From positions 10,230,001 to 10,294,000 of the forward strand of contig CM076146.1 of the NCBI GenBank assembly GCA_038025085.1: a stretch of DNA of 64,000 nucleotides, given 5' to 3'. Under the pieces are notes generated by a model. The model was given only the letters and a program-made list of their open reading frames with translations. It did not search any database and was not told the DNA's origin. Shown here piece after piece: positions 23,501 to 33,909 of this stretch; the first letter of the stretch is position 1, and each line of letters starts with the position of its first letter. Made by a program: the position numbers and the translations under genes. Source of the stretch: Tetragonia tetragonoides (lineage: Eukaryota; Streptophyta; Magnoliopsida; Caryophyllales; Aizoaceae).

Positions 23501-26500
23501 AAATAAGGCCTGACAACTAGCAAACAACAATACTCAAGTCTCAAGGAATTTCTTGGAGAGCAAGGCATATCAGTGGAGCTTCAACCTCTTGGGTACTATA
23601 AATATGGATACAAAGTTTGTGCGTGTGGACGAGAGCCACTGCTCATCCTCTCCTTGTCTTAAAGGTGACTCATGCGTGGAATAGAGCATATTCTAATGCC
23701 CGTAAAGGTTTATGGTGGATATTTATTTATTGGGGATGAGAGGGCGTATATTTGATGAAGTGCGTGTGTGATGTCTAAATTCCCTTATTTATATGGGTAA
23801 TGTTAACGAGTTACCCAGGGTAACTTGTTAAAAAAACTATTTTGAGAAATTTTACCCATATATTTAAGAATTTAGAATCAAATATTCTAATTACCTTGTA
23901 AAATAACTTTTACCCTCCTAAAAACTAGCAAGGAAATAATAATTACCCTACCCCCATTTTTCTCTCTTCATTTCACACGACCCTTTTTTCTCTCTCCTCC
24001 CCACCTTCTTCTCCATCATCAGAACCATCACAATAACAAATTATTGCCCCGATTTCCCCATCACCAAAATCTAAGGTTTTTCCTTCTTATCATCAATACC
24101 ATATGTTCAAGTTTGATTTTGGCTGGTCTTTTTCAAGTGAAAAAGCAGACGTTGATACATTCTAAAATTCTAATGTATGTAAGCTTGCCCTAAAAAAAAA
24201 AAAAAATATCGAATCTGGCTGAAGGCTTATATCAGTTTTGGCGGAGAACATGCCTCTTCCTCCAACAGGCAATTTGTTGTGATTAATTTATACTGGAGGA
24301 GTGATGATGACGTGCGAGGCTGGATATATCGATGGCAGATGGTGGTGGACGGTGTGCTTGTGGTGAGGCGAGTAAGGAGAGGTGAAGCAATAACTTATTT
24401 TTGGAAAATATAATGGATGATTGAAGTTTCTCATTTTAAATGATGTAATTTAAGAAACTGTTTGATTTCCATTAAATTAAGGAGATTGCTCTATCAAACT
24501 TACCAAAATATTTTCTTATCAATTTCTATTTGGTTGTCTTAACAAGTTACCCTAGTAACTCGTTAATGGGACCGTATTTATATTACTTTATATATTGTGA
24601 ATGGTTTACCTATGTTACCATCACTCGTAGTTTTTCCCTGTTTTTCACGTGAATCCTTGATGTGATTCACCCTTTTCTTTATCTTGTCTAGTTTGCCGCA
24701 ATTCGAACATGATTGGCATTGCCCTTCAATTCAAACCAACAATTTATGAAAAAATATGTTGATGTAAGTTATGAAATTAATTTGTGAAATGCAATGTTTT
24801 GTCGTTATTATTCTACTATCTTTTGCAATGAATTTCAAATTTCATCATTCATGTAACTAAATAATTTGATGGTTTGACATGGTTTGCCCAAAAAGAAAAA
24901 AAATAAGACTCAAACAAAATAAAATTGGCAATCCATGTTATTCAAGGATTAAAATTTTGAGAAAATCTATGTAGTGTCTAATATATAACCAATTATTTGC
25001 TCCACCCATGACCCAACAGCTATGGCCATAAATTGATTGAGTGAACAAACTGGACAAGGTATGTATGAGGATGGGTGAAAAAAAGTGAATAAGGATAAGA
25101 ATATAAATATGAATATGAATTCAACCAATCTCTAATCCATTGCCATCTAATGTACCCCATTGATGTCTCACACGAGATTTATAGAGGGATGAAAAAAGTG
25201 TTACATACCAGCGCAAGTGCATACTGTATCACGTAATTTCCAAGTGCAGCACCTTCTGGCTGTCAAGAGATAGATATAAGTCAAAAAATTAACCCTCAAT
25301 TATACAACATTCATAGCTGTCATTGTCAAACATGAAATATAATCAGATGATCTTCTTTCAAAAAAAGAAATATAATCAGATGATCCATGACTAAGTACCC
25401 TGCATCCAAGTAGACGATAAAGCAATTGTTGCAAAGCTGGCAATTGCTCCAATAACTCCTCACAACCCAAATCTCTGGTTCTACTATAACCCTGCACAAG
25501 GATTGACAAAGGAGAATAAGAAAGCTAATTCAACGCAACTAATTTTCAACTTAAGAAAGAAATACTCCGGCAACCAATAATGATTCTGCTCGAATATACT
25601 CTGCCACAGTTTGTGGGATATCTGTATGACAAGTTTTATTTTTACTTTTTTTTTTTTAGAAAACATGGGTGTCCAAGCTTTGCTTGACTAATCCCATGGG
25701 CCCTGAAGTTAATGACCAGGAAAACCTCTAGTGGCTTTGAGGGGACTCGAACATGGGACCTCTGGAATACTGTTTTACCAGCTGAGATACCCTGTCAGGA
25801 TTTTTTTTTTTGACAAGATAACCGTTAAGGGACACAGTATACTATAGAAAAACACAACACAGCCACAATTGAGTGAAGCGACACAATCCTGTATATTACA
25901 GCTACACTTCGCTACAGTAGCAAAAAGCATGGCTCTATGCACCATCTCAAGAAAACCGTCAGAACTTCAAACAATAAGAGCTCAAGAAGAGGGCTGCAAT
26001 ATCATAAAGCTGGAATAAACATGTTACATATGGCCAGTCAGACAGCCACATACCACCAGTCTTGAGGTTTGATTAGGACGAGATTATAATTAACTCAACT
26101 AAATTCGTTTTTGTTTGTTCCTTGTGCAGCTAATAAATAGGGTGCATAGTCATTCTGAGACTGAGAGCCCTTTCCCTCTTCCTCCTCAACTCACCCCTTA
26201 TTTTCCAACTTATCACTCTTCACTCCATCTATTGTCTCTGTGCTCTAGCCCTCAGGATGTGTTTTCTTAGGATTTATTTTGCCAATTTCAACATAGATCA
26301 GATGATGTAGGTTTAGCAAGGAACCAAGGACAACAGGCACAACAAATACCCATGCAATACTAGTAAGTAGTAACTCCCATGCGATAAAAATGAGAGAAGC
26401 CCCCTTCAATGCCCTTGAGAATATCAACAGGAGCAGATAAATGCCAAAAATAACTTCGACGAGAGTAGATAGACAATGACCTTGTTAGATGAATATAATA

Positions 26501-29066
26501 AGATCAAATTATAGTATCAGAAGACTGGTTTATTTTAAATGGTTTCTCAAACATCATGATGGTTGGGTTGATAAATGCCAGTAAGGGGAAAAACCCACAC
26601 ATACACAACCAATGAAGCTCAAGTACATTTATTGTCAACCAAATGTTGGTATCACAGCCAATATGTAAAGCGTGCCACAATGAATATATGATATATCTAT
26701 CACAAGCTGTAGACTGCAGTGACAATGACACGTAAAAATGAAAACCCAAAAAAGGGGAAAGGCGGAAACAATATAGTCAAAAGAACAAGTTAGCAAAAGA
26801 TCCAGTATAGACCTTCTCCTGCCCTTGGGCAGGCTTTGGCAAACGCTCGGCTTCAATGTCATATTTCAAAACCCTGAAACACTCAAGCCGTTCTTCCAAG
26901 AAAAGTGCGTAAGTGCGTACCCATGCCGAACAATCCCAAGCTGCAACAGAATTTATATAACAAGACTTTATAAGATGTCATATACACGAAAGAAATAAGA
27001 AAGACCAATAACACAAGAGGTAGAAAGAGGCGACAACTAAATAATAAGGTTCAAGACCAACCAATTGCGCTTGAATCATCCTTGAAATTAGAAAGCTGCA
27101 GTATACGTCCACGTTGAGAGAAAGTCAAAAGTTCCTCCCTAAAAGTTGGATCACCCTCCCGCAATATCCTATGGACAACTATCAATGTCTTCAGTGCTAC
27201 CTGTTCAACATGACCAACAATATTAGAATCCACTCAAGCAATGCAAGGAATCAACAAATTTAATAAGAATAAAGGGAACTAATACAAAGAATCTATCATT
27301 TAATAGATCACATGACAAATTCTCTGCCACCAGTTCAGCAAGTAGAATATGATTACAAGAACTCTTTCAGTCAATTAGTAGCTACTACTACGATAACTCA
27401 GTGTGCCGTAACTTAGATATCTTCTTTGCCCCAAATGGATCTCCGCCTGTCTTTGTGCATATCAAGGAAAGAGAAAGACCTTCAAATTGCACTCGATAGG
27501 CTTCACTTTTTAACAATGAAAGGGTTGAGACATCAAGAATAATGATCCCTGAAAACATGACCGGATGGTGCATGGTGGTGTGGCGACAATGTTGAATGCG
27601 TGAATGACTTTTCACCTTTACAAGGCAGCGCGTCGCGGCGAGCTCAAAATCCTTTACATAGCGGCCATTGCGTCGCGTAGCGGCTGCTATTCAATTCCAT
27701 GCCATGATGATTGGGAGTACTCTCTCTATGCCCAGACGCAGCTTTATTTGTGGCTTGCATGTCTTAAAAATCTGCTTACTAAGGGTAAGATTATGAATAT
27801 GGGTTTCTTACATGAGGGCTCTGCTTGTTACCTATGTAAAAGTCAGGATGAAGCCATTGACCATATTTTATTCCAGTTCAGCAGGGCACAAGACATTTGG
27901 CAGGAAGTTAAGAACTGGATGGGTGGGAAGTTAACAGCAAACGTTTTGAGTGGTGTGTTAAATTTCGACGAGATTAAACACAAGATTCGTGCGACATCTA
28001 GATGCTGCTAGTATAGACGCTGTGACTTACAACATATGGAGGGAGAGAAATGCTATATATTTTACAGGGAACAATACCAGCAATAACTCAAGCCCGGGGC
28101 AAGCGCATGGAAGGATTCACCCCAACCACCAAAACATATGCGGTCAGTTGTATTTCACTACTTTTCTTTTTTATAATAAAATATCCTATGTTTAAAGGTA
28201 TCCCAAAAACAGCCTCTCTGCTTGCCAAGGACTGGGTGCCAACCATTTTGACCTCCCAAACCCCGCCAATAGCGAGAACCGCACTAGGAGGCAATAGTGG
28301 TGGAATTACAATTGACATAAAAAACAAGAGAAAACAATAATAACAATGGCTATGAAAGCCTGGCATGAAGAATCTTGCCCACCAAAGAATTAGACATAAA
28401 CTATCGCCAAAAATGTGTACTCCCCACACCAACCTGTTCACTTCATATATTCTCATATCATAACATAATCCACACAAACTATTCAAATTTTGGACAAAGT
28501 CATAAAGGATCTTTCAAAGCAAGCGACATATAAATGATATAATTATGTAAACTCTAAACCCAGAACTATCATACAACCATATCAAATAAAATTCCGAATA
28601 ATTCAGAACCCCATACCGTCCAATTACGCGTCTTGGTTAATCGCCGAGCCAGGGCTTGAATACAGTAAGCAACATCAGCCCGAGCCCTAATTGCAGATGT
28701 GGCAACCAAAATCTCTGAAACAAAAATTAAAATAAAAACCAATCAAAAACCACCAAAAATGATGATAAATGGATCTATCTAATTAAGCAGAGATAAATTC
28801 GGACACTCACTTCTTAGATGTCGCTCTTTTGGTGGACACTCTACGTGATTCGTCGCCTTAACAACCGCTATGTCCAAATCCTACATAATAATAATCCACA
28901 AATCATACCAATCCAAAAATAGGCAAAATTGAACCAAATTTCGTAAACTTAGGGCATCAAAATAAAAAGAGAGAAAAACCTTGCAATCACTGTTGATTTG
29001 GGCTAGGCCAACTTTGGTGTGGTCCTTAATGGCGCCATAAGCTTTTCTCCATGTCAGTGTTGCCAT
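13284..29066 (-). CDS. PICALM1: AP180/PICALM-type clathrin assembly protein with ANTH domain (15 exons, 560 aa)
   Basis: ANTH proteins bind PI(4,5)P2 and clathrin at the plasma membrane and help sort R-SNAREs into endocytic vesicles. Exons (minus strand): 29066-28980, 28880-28811, 28714-28617, 27200-27062, 26940-26813, 25491-25399, 25259-25209, 19341-19276, 19189-19124, 18773-18693, 18582-18502, 18389-18213, 18013-17938, 17811-17690, 13631-13284. All junctions are GT-AG and the phases join without a stop. Residues 37-50 ([14 protein letters not shown]) form the lipid-binding motif. The ANTH fold runs to about residue 290, including the conserved stretch [18 protein letters not shown]. The tail has acidic and Pro-rich linkers and NPF/DPF motifs at residues 477-479, 483-485, 530-532 and 552-554 (clathrin/EH-type binding). 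It ends NPFGSTGLL, as in Arabidopsis At2g01600/At1g14910, the likely orthologue pair, recalled from memory. Introns of up to 5.9 kb are filled with transposons. The start is the first Met of the [15 protein letters not shown] exon. Confidence 0.95.
13632..15241. other. Part of AP180 intron 14, no feature recognised
   Basis: The proximal 1.6 kb of the 4.06-kb last intron. Only short shadow frames are seen, and I recognise no repeat ends. Confidence 0.4.
15242..15633 (-). mobile_element. 5'-truncated LINE insertion (LINE-a) in AP180 intron 14
   Basis: A perfect 15-bp target duplication TTCTTGCTTCCATTT lies at 15227-15241 and 15634-15648. The minus strand encodes the extreme C-terminus of a plant LINE ORF2 ([13 protein letters not shown]...FKGVPLTLV), then a 3'UTR ending ATTAATAAAATTTTCTCTTA and an A-rich tail. 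The insert is 392 bp, typical 5' truncation from target-primed reverse transcription. Confidence 0.85.
15813..16665 (+). mobile_element. LINE 3'-tail fragment (LINE-d) interrupted by a Harbinger-type MITE
   Basis: 16566-16665 matches the 3'UTR of LINE-a and LINE-c (CCTTGTCCTC, ATTAATAAAA, TTCTTATCTAAC). AAGATGCAC flanks the whole block at 15804-15812 and 16666-16674, suggesting that a short LINE tail inserted first and the MITE (15834-16565) entered it later. Confidence 0.5.
15834..16565. mobile_element. PIF/Harbinger (Tourist-like) MITE with TTA target duplication
   Basis: Ends AGGCCTGTTTACTT ... AAGTAAGCACACCC form a 14-bp imperfect inverted repeat, flanked by TTA at 15831-15833 and 16566-16568. 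Subterminal sequence is rich in inverted GAAAAC/GTTTTC motifs. No transposase; a GGTGGA low-complexity stretch lies at about 16293-16330. Confidence 0.65.
16666..16936. other. AP180 intron 14, unremarkable
   Basis: Intron sequence without any feature I can support. Confidence 0.35.
16946..17083. mobile_element. Small MULE-type MITE with 9-bp TSD carrying GTGACCCC motifs
   Basis: A perfect 9-bp direct repeat ATACAGGTA lies at 16937-16945 and 17084-17092. Inside, the ends CAACAAGTTTTATGTGAGAC and CACAAAAACTTCTAAAAGAC (minus strand) are imperfectly related. The interior has two GGGGTCAC and one AAAAGTGACCCC, the same motif that fills element B. Confidence 0.65.
17093..17689. other. AP180 intron 14, distal part
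   Basis: The plus-strand frame at 17398-17706 has no recognisable domain and crosses exon 14, so I treat it as chance. Nothing else is seen. Confidence 0.4.
19546..20020 (-). mobile_element. LINE 3' fragment (LINE-b) in AP180 intron 7, with internal TC microsatellite
   Basis: On the minus strand this matches LINE-a: a C-terminal ORF2 relic at 19800-20010, then the same 3'UTR and an A-rich tail (the plus strand reads TTTTTTTTAGATAAGAGAAA at 19546). It is interrupted by about 130 bp containing a box-B-like GGTTCGAGC (19720-19728) and a long (TC)n run (about 19737-19779). No clear TSD was found. Confidence 0.65.
20399..20690 (+). repeat. Duplicated segment with (GA)n tracts
   Basis: A block of about 85 bp beginning ACAGGCTCAATCAATAGAAA and ending GCAATAAAAAGGGAGA occurs at about 20429-20515 and 20601-20687, each copy next to GA repeats (20399-20427; 20511-20568). 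Probably a local duplication mediated by the microsatellites. Confidence 0.8.
20691..21349. other. AP180 intron 7, no feature recognised
   Basis: A-rich intron sequence; no open frame or repeat ends I can defend. Confidence 0.35.
21358..22205. mobile_element. hAT-type non-autonomous element with 8-bp TSD
   Basis: A perfect 8-bp duplication GGAATAAC lies at 21350-21357 and 22206-22213. The ends are CAATGTTTCTC(A/C)GACTC on both sides in inverted orientation. Subterminal regions are rich in CGGATACGAC / ACACGGCA-type repeats. No transposase domain is visible. The interior around 21890-22050 is more GC-rich and may be captured gene sequence (untested). Confidence 0.8.
22214..23126. other. AP180 intron 7 with a C-run cluster
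   Basis: At 22789-22811 there are runs of 6, 6, 4 and 4 C separated by single G: on the gene's sense (minus) strand, four G-runs with 1-nt loops. Otherwise no gene or repeat is recognised. Confidence 0.5.
23144..23339 (+). mobile_element. Short 5'-truncated LINE (LINE-c) in AP180 intron 7
   Basis: A 17-bp perfect target duplication GAGAAGGCTAGACCAAT lies at 23127-23143 and 23340-23356. The insert encodes the last residues of a LINE ORF2 ([13 protein letters not shown]), then the 3'UTR with CCTTGTCCTCG and ATTAATAAAAAAAAA. Opposite strand to LINE-a and LINE-b. Confidence 0.85.
23795..24574. mobile_element. MULE-type MITE with 9-bp TSD
   Basis: TATTTATAT occurs at 23786-23794 and 24575-24583. 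The ends share an inverted repeat of about 30 bp with the core TTAACGAGTTAC...GGGTAACTTGTTAA. About 780 bp, no transposase, interior partly CT-rich. Confidence 0.75.
24584..25208. other. AP180 intron 7, proximal part
   Basis: AT-rich intron sequence; no feature seen. Confidence 0.35.
25648..25800 (-). mobile_element. tRNA-derived SINE in AP180 intron 5
   Basis: On the minus strand a box A-like GGGTATCTCAGCTGGTA (25792-25776) and box B-like TGTTCGAGTCCC (25753-25742) have near-tRNA spacing. A tRNA-unrelated body follows and ends ACACCCATGTTTTCT plus an A-rich tail. TGACAAG on both sides (25627-25633, 25811-25817) may be the target duplication. The family is unknown. Confidence 0.7.
25818..26812. 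other. AP180 intron 5, remainder
   Basis: No coding or repeat feature that I can support. Confidence 0.35.
27604..28130 (+). mobile_element. LINE fragment (LINE-e) encoding a zf-RVT zinc-binding region, in AP180 intron 3
   Basis: An open frame to 28011 contains [20 protein letters not shown], then [17 protein letters not shown]. This is the reverse-transcriptase zinc-binding (zf-RVT) signature of plant LINEs, with its CxxC and HIL parts. [12 protein letters not shown] follows after a stop at 28009-28011. The element lacks RT and poly(A), so it is a fragment; exact ends are uncertain. Confidence 0.7.
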
Positions 29067-29500
29067 TTGTCACTCTCTCTCTTTCCGTTGAGATCGCTCG
29101 ATTTTTTCTCTCTCGATTTTTTCTCTCTTGATTTTCTCTCTCTTGTTGAATGAAATCTTTCAACCGAAATGAAAGAAGAGAGAGAGAGTTGGTGATGGTT
29201 GGTTTTTGCTTAGGAAAGCAATTTTTACCAGTTGCTTGTGTGTGTTTGTTTCTTCCCGGAGGATGATAGATTTCCCGACCTCACTGGCTTTTTTGGCGGC
29301 CCCTCCTTTGGTATGAGTCATCATTACTTCTTTCTACTCCGTACTATTTTTCCATTTTCAATTCAACGATCAACGCTATAATACTATTAAAATATTAAAG
29401 CAAATGTTAATAATCAATAAAATTATAAAAGTCGTATGCTTTGGGCTTTACATTCTGTCTGTTAATATGAGTTGGTTCATATGAATGACATAGATCATAT
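29067..29500 (-). promoter_or_regulatory. 5'UTR and promoter region of the AP180/PICALM gene
   Basis: Read on the minus strand, the 130 bp before the ATG are rich in GAGAGA / GAGAAAA, a common plant 5' leader composition. No clear TATA box could be fixed. The upstream limit is taken as the hAT MITE at 29501. Confidence 0.5.
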
Positions 29501-30050
29501 TAGTGCTGTCAAAAGCTGACACGACACGATACGAACCGAACACGAATGTAGCGGGTTAGTGTTGAGAGGTTTCGACCAGTTTAATTAAATGGGTTAACAC
29601 GAGTAACACGTTTAGTTAAATGGGTTAAGTTAAGGTTGAGATTTCCAACGCGAAAGCAACCTGTTTACGACCCGTTTAATTAGAATTGTCAAATTTAAGT
29701 TCAAATAATTTGTAACAAGTAAATAATGTAGTAATAGAATCTCACCTATCTTGAGCATGTTAATACTTTTAGGCTATTGAATGTACACTATATATGGTTA
29801 GAACTTTTAATTTAGATAAATTTTTATGTTTTTTCTCATATTTCAATTAGCTTTAAATATAAGTAAAGATAAATGGGTTAACAGGTCATTAAACAGGTAA
29901 CACGATTATTAAACAGGTCAGGTGCAGGTCAAGGATTTTCGACACGATTAATAAATGGGTTAGGTTTGGGTCAAGACATTCTCGACACGTTTAACCTTGA
30001 CACGAACACGAACACGAACACGACACGACCTGACCTATTTGACAGCTTTA
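29501..30050. mobile_element. hAT MITE with 8-bp TSD
   Basis: A perfect GATCATAT duplication lies at 29493-29500 and 30051-30058. Termini TAGTGCTGTCAAA and (minus strand) TAAAGCTGTCAAA form the inverted repeat. The subterminal parts are full of ACACGA / GGGTTA / TTAAACAGG motifs. It is non-coding, 550 bp, and lies about 430 bp upstream of the AP180 start codon. Confidence 0.88.
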
Positions 30051-30058
30051 GATCATAT

Positions 30059-32040
30059 GAGCCATGTGCATCTTTTTAGCCTAGTATTGATTGATTTTGA
30101 TTTCATTTTGATGGACCTTGAATCTCATACCTTGAATCTCATAGGAGACCTTTTATAGTTTTATTTATCTCAACTTTTAAATTATTGTTATTTTTCTCAA
30201 GTGTAAGATGGCCCCAGTTATAGATACATTATATAAATTTTGTAACTGAGATGAAGGAAAGAGCGGAATAATAAAAATAAAAGAGCTATGAGAAAAGAGT
30301 AAATTATTATAAAAATCATCGATTATTTTTATAAGAGTTGGATTATCCGATGGTGCAATGTTTAACAATTAATATCATGCAAATAGAGGTACTTAAGGTG
30401 GAATATACTATATATCATTGATATGTGATGCGTGAAAATTAAACTACGGCAAGTGTACCAATCGCAAATATTGAAGTGAGGTCAAGTATCGTTCCCACGA
30501 GGACTAAGATGAATAAGTACTAAAATAATAAAATTCCTAACTTTACTAGAAAACCAAATTTAATGATTTGAATTAAGAACTAAACTTAATATAAGTAAAA
30601 AAACTATACAATTGGGTAACTAAACAAATCAAATAATATGAGGAAAACACTAGGGTTTTGGGTTCACCAATCCAATTCTATGTAGATCTCTAATAAATAA
30701 ATTCCAATATTGAAATTAATAACTTGAGGCAAGGTTTTTCTTAACTATTCAATATACTTTCTCAAGCTGTATTGAATCTAACTTAAATTATTAACATATG
30801 TCATCTCTAGATAGATTTAAACAATTCAAGAAACATTGAGAACAATAAAAACCTATAACAAAATAATTGCAAGAATCATGTTTGTACTTCTCAGTATTTC
30901 GTTCAATTCTCATTTTGTGTTATTATGAACTAGTGCATATAATCACTTCTCAGTCTCATACATACACAATAAATCAAATCAAAGAGTGATCAAACCTTCA
31001 ATTGCATTAAGAACAACATAAACTCACATGCAATAAAAATCAAATCTTGAAATTAAAATATTAAGAATACTACATTAAAAAGGATGGCTACACCTTAGCC
31101 CTAGTTTATAAAGAAGGTTAGCTCATAATAATTAATAAAACTAACAACAAAGCTTCAAGAGAATTCATCAAAACAGTTAAAGTTCAAGAAAAACCTAATG
31201 CTTTAATGAAATCTTCGATCTATGCTTCACAATTGTTGTTCTTCTTCTTCTCCAATTCAAAGTTGTATCCAAAGATGAGAGACCAAAAATTCTAGAAAAC
31301 ACCCTAAAAGTCTCCTTATAAAGTTATGAGTAGAAAAATAATAAAATAAAATCCAATTCGCAAAAATGTTCGAGCGCGCCTAGCGGTCGCGTCTTTTGAC
31401 ATGATCAGCCCGTGTCTACGGTTGTTTGTGTATTTTCATCTCCTTAGTTGATTTTCTCCGCAAGTGAAAATTCGTGTTCATGTGAAAAGACATGGACAGC
31501 TCGTGTCTTTCTCTAGAAGCATATTTTGAACATCTTTTTATCATATCTCCTCGCCAAATCTTCACACATCGAGTACTTTTCCAAATCATCATCTAATCTT
31601 CTCCAAAATCTACTACCTACACACAAACACAACCAAAAGTAGTAAAAACGAACTAAAAGACTAAATGCATATAAAAACATATTCCCTCCGTTCACGGAAA
31701 TCTTAACGTTTGGAGACAGAATTCCAACTTTACCCTTAAAAGAGCACATAAGGTGTTAAGAGAGAGAAGATAATATTTTAGTGGAGATTTATTGCTTTTC
31801 CTGGTAAAGCAATAAAAGGAGCAATACTTTCCTTACTTTCCTTGCTTTTGTAGTGGCGTGAGATTTGTTGATGCGGGAGCAAGTGAGCAATCTAAAGAAA
31901 AGAACTATTAAACTTTCAATGGGCTTGGACAAGGCCCATGGATGAGGAGAGCAACACCACATACAAGTCAAGTGAGACTTCATCCTAAAACCAATTGGCA
32001 ATAGGAGGAGTAGCCCACTTGACTTATATGTTGGTGTTTC
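30059..32040. other. Unclassified repeat-like DNA upstream of the retrotransposon nest
   Basis: At 30425-30515 a segment (TACGGCAAGTGTACC, TATCGTTCCCACGAGGAC) resembles plant retroelement sequence I have met before but cannot classify. 31682-31700 (TTCCCTCCGTTC) recalls a Stowaway-like MITE end, with no partner end seen. 31953-32038 is an imperfect inverted repeat (CACATACAAGTCAAGTG / CACTTGACTTATATGTTGG) that ends next to the E1 LTR. No gene is supported. Confidence 0.4.
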
Positions 32041-33909
32041 TGTAACACCCCCGAATTTATAACGATTTTCTGGGAACTATCGACGTCATTATACATGACT
32101 CAACACCACTGAACCGTCCCAAACGCGAGGGTAGTTAATGCAACATTTATCGCTAAGGAATAAATAATGCTAAGCAGAAAGAAAGACTAGGTATCAAAAA
32201 AGGAGCAAACTAAACAAATTAAAACGAATTAAAACATTAATATCAGAGTTGTCTATAAAGTGAACTTAAGTCCATTAAAATGTTATTACAACTTTACCTT
32301 CGAGGGCACAAACCAAATCCCACAAACTTATAGAAATAAACAGTCTAGAGAACAAGCCCACATCTAATCTCCAAGGCTACACGTTCTCACCCGGCAACAC
32401 CTGCAGTTTGGTTTCCATGACGGAAACAAAGTACAGAAGAAAAGAGAAGAAACAAAAGAAAACAAAAATCAGATAAACTGAATAAACGTCGTCCATACCC
32501 AGTAAAAACACTTTCGTAAACCTTACCTGGGTTTTAGAAGAATCTTTGAAATTCATTTACATTCACAAGTAATCATACATTCAAGCACACACATACTCGA
32601 TATTCAATTACATGCAATTCTTGCTTAGTGATCAATTGAACACAATCATACAATCCATCTTGATTAGAATAATAAGAGAGCGAGTAGAACAGTGATTACC
32701 CATACTGTTCATCGATTGATATTGACATGCCATGGACTTACTCTAGTGTATACTCACACTCTAACATAATAATCGATACGTAGAGAATTGAACTAATGGG
32801 GAATGATTCATCCCGAACACGCTACAAGGTGTCCACAAGTAACTTGGGAATCACGCATCCCTAGACTACATCAATTAGATATAATCCCGATTGCTCGACT
32901 ACTCCTAGGGATCCATTAGGAGTCTTATTCTCATTTACAATTCAATTCACATAATTTGCATTGGTTGACTTAGTGGTACAACGAGACCACGACTCACTAC
33001 TTCATTTCATGCTTATGACAATGAATTAATGAATAGTAAATAACGACGATAATGACATTTATGCATATGAAGAATAATCATGCTTGATGAGTAAATATTG
33101 CAATCATGGTCACATATACGTCTAATGAAATTTCGGCAGCACTTCAGCAGTTTAACATGATATCCAAAATTTCACATTCAATTAATACATCCAATAATGT
33201 ATAATATATGCTCACTAGCACCCAATAACATCCCATTCCATTTAGCAAGCATATTATACCATAATAATATTAACAATCCAACATCACAATACTTATTCAA
33301 TAATCAGCATATGAACTAATTAATTAACGAAACTTCATAAACTCAACACGCTCATTATAATTCATAATTACACCGAAGAATATATTTCTAATTCTCATAA
33401 TGAACGACGATATAATTTAATCATGCTTCGCATATTAAATTCACAACAATTGGCACTTAGCACATAACAAGTCAAAACCTTTTGATGAGTTTTGGAAAGA
33501 GGTAGGCACAATCGCTTACCTAATAAACGCTCACTTAACAGAATGTAAGCTCCAAATCATGACCCGATCACCCTTGCCCGTTAGGTCCTAATTAAAATAC
33601 AATTACCGAAATATAATCAGTAAATACGAAATCTAAAACAGTAGCAAAATATTAATCTAATATTTTATTTAAATTCCTTGATTTATTTCAATCAATTTAA
33701 ACTTTTGAAAACCCGGATTCGGGTTCCAAGCAAGTGCAGAAAAATAAAAATAATTAAATAAAAACTGCTTAAAATCGAATTAATTAAAATATGAAAATTA
33801 AAAATCGAAACCCTAACTTATTGAGCAAGTCTCGATCACGGTCACCCACAAGGGGACCCATGGTCGGACCCATCACTAACACCACCACCCACCTACCAAC
33901 CATGGCCGG
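32041..33909 (-). mobile_element. E1 chromovirus 3' LTR, first (distal) piece
   Basis: On the minus strand this is the end of an LTR (plus-strand start TGTAACACCCCCGAATTTAT). It aligns with 57871-59757, the E2 LTR. The LTR is split: it continues at 37758-38175 and 56654-56966. Net length about 2.6 kb. Flank GTTTC at 32036-32040 would be one half of the E1 TSD; the partner is outside the window. Confidence 0.8.
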
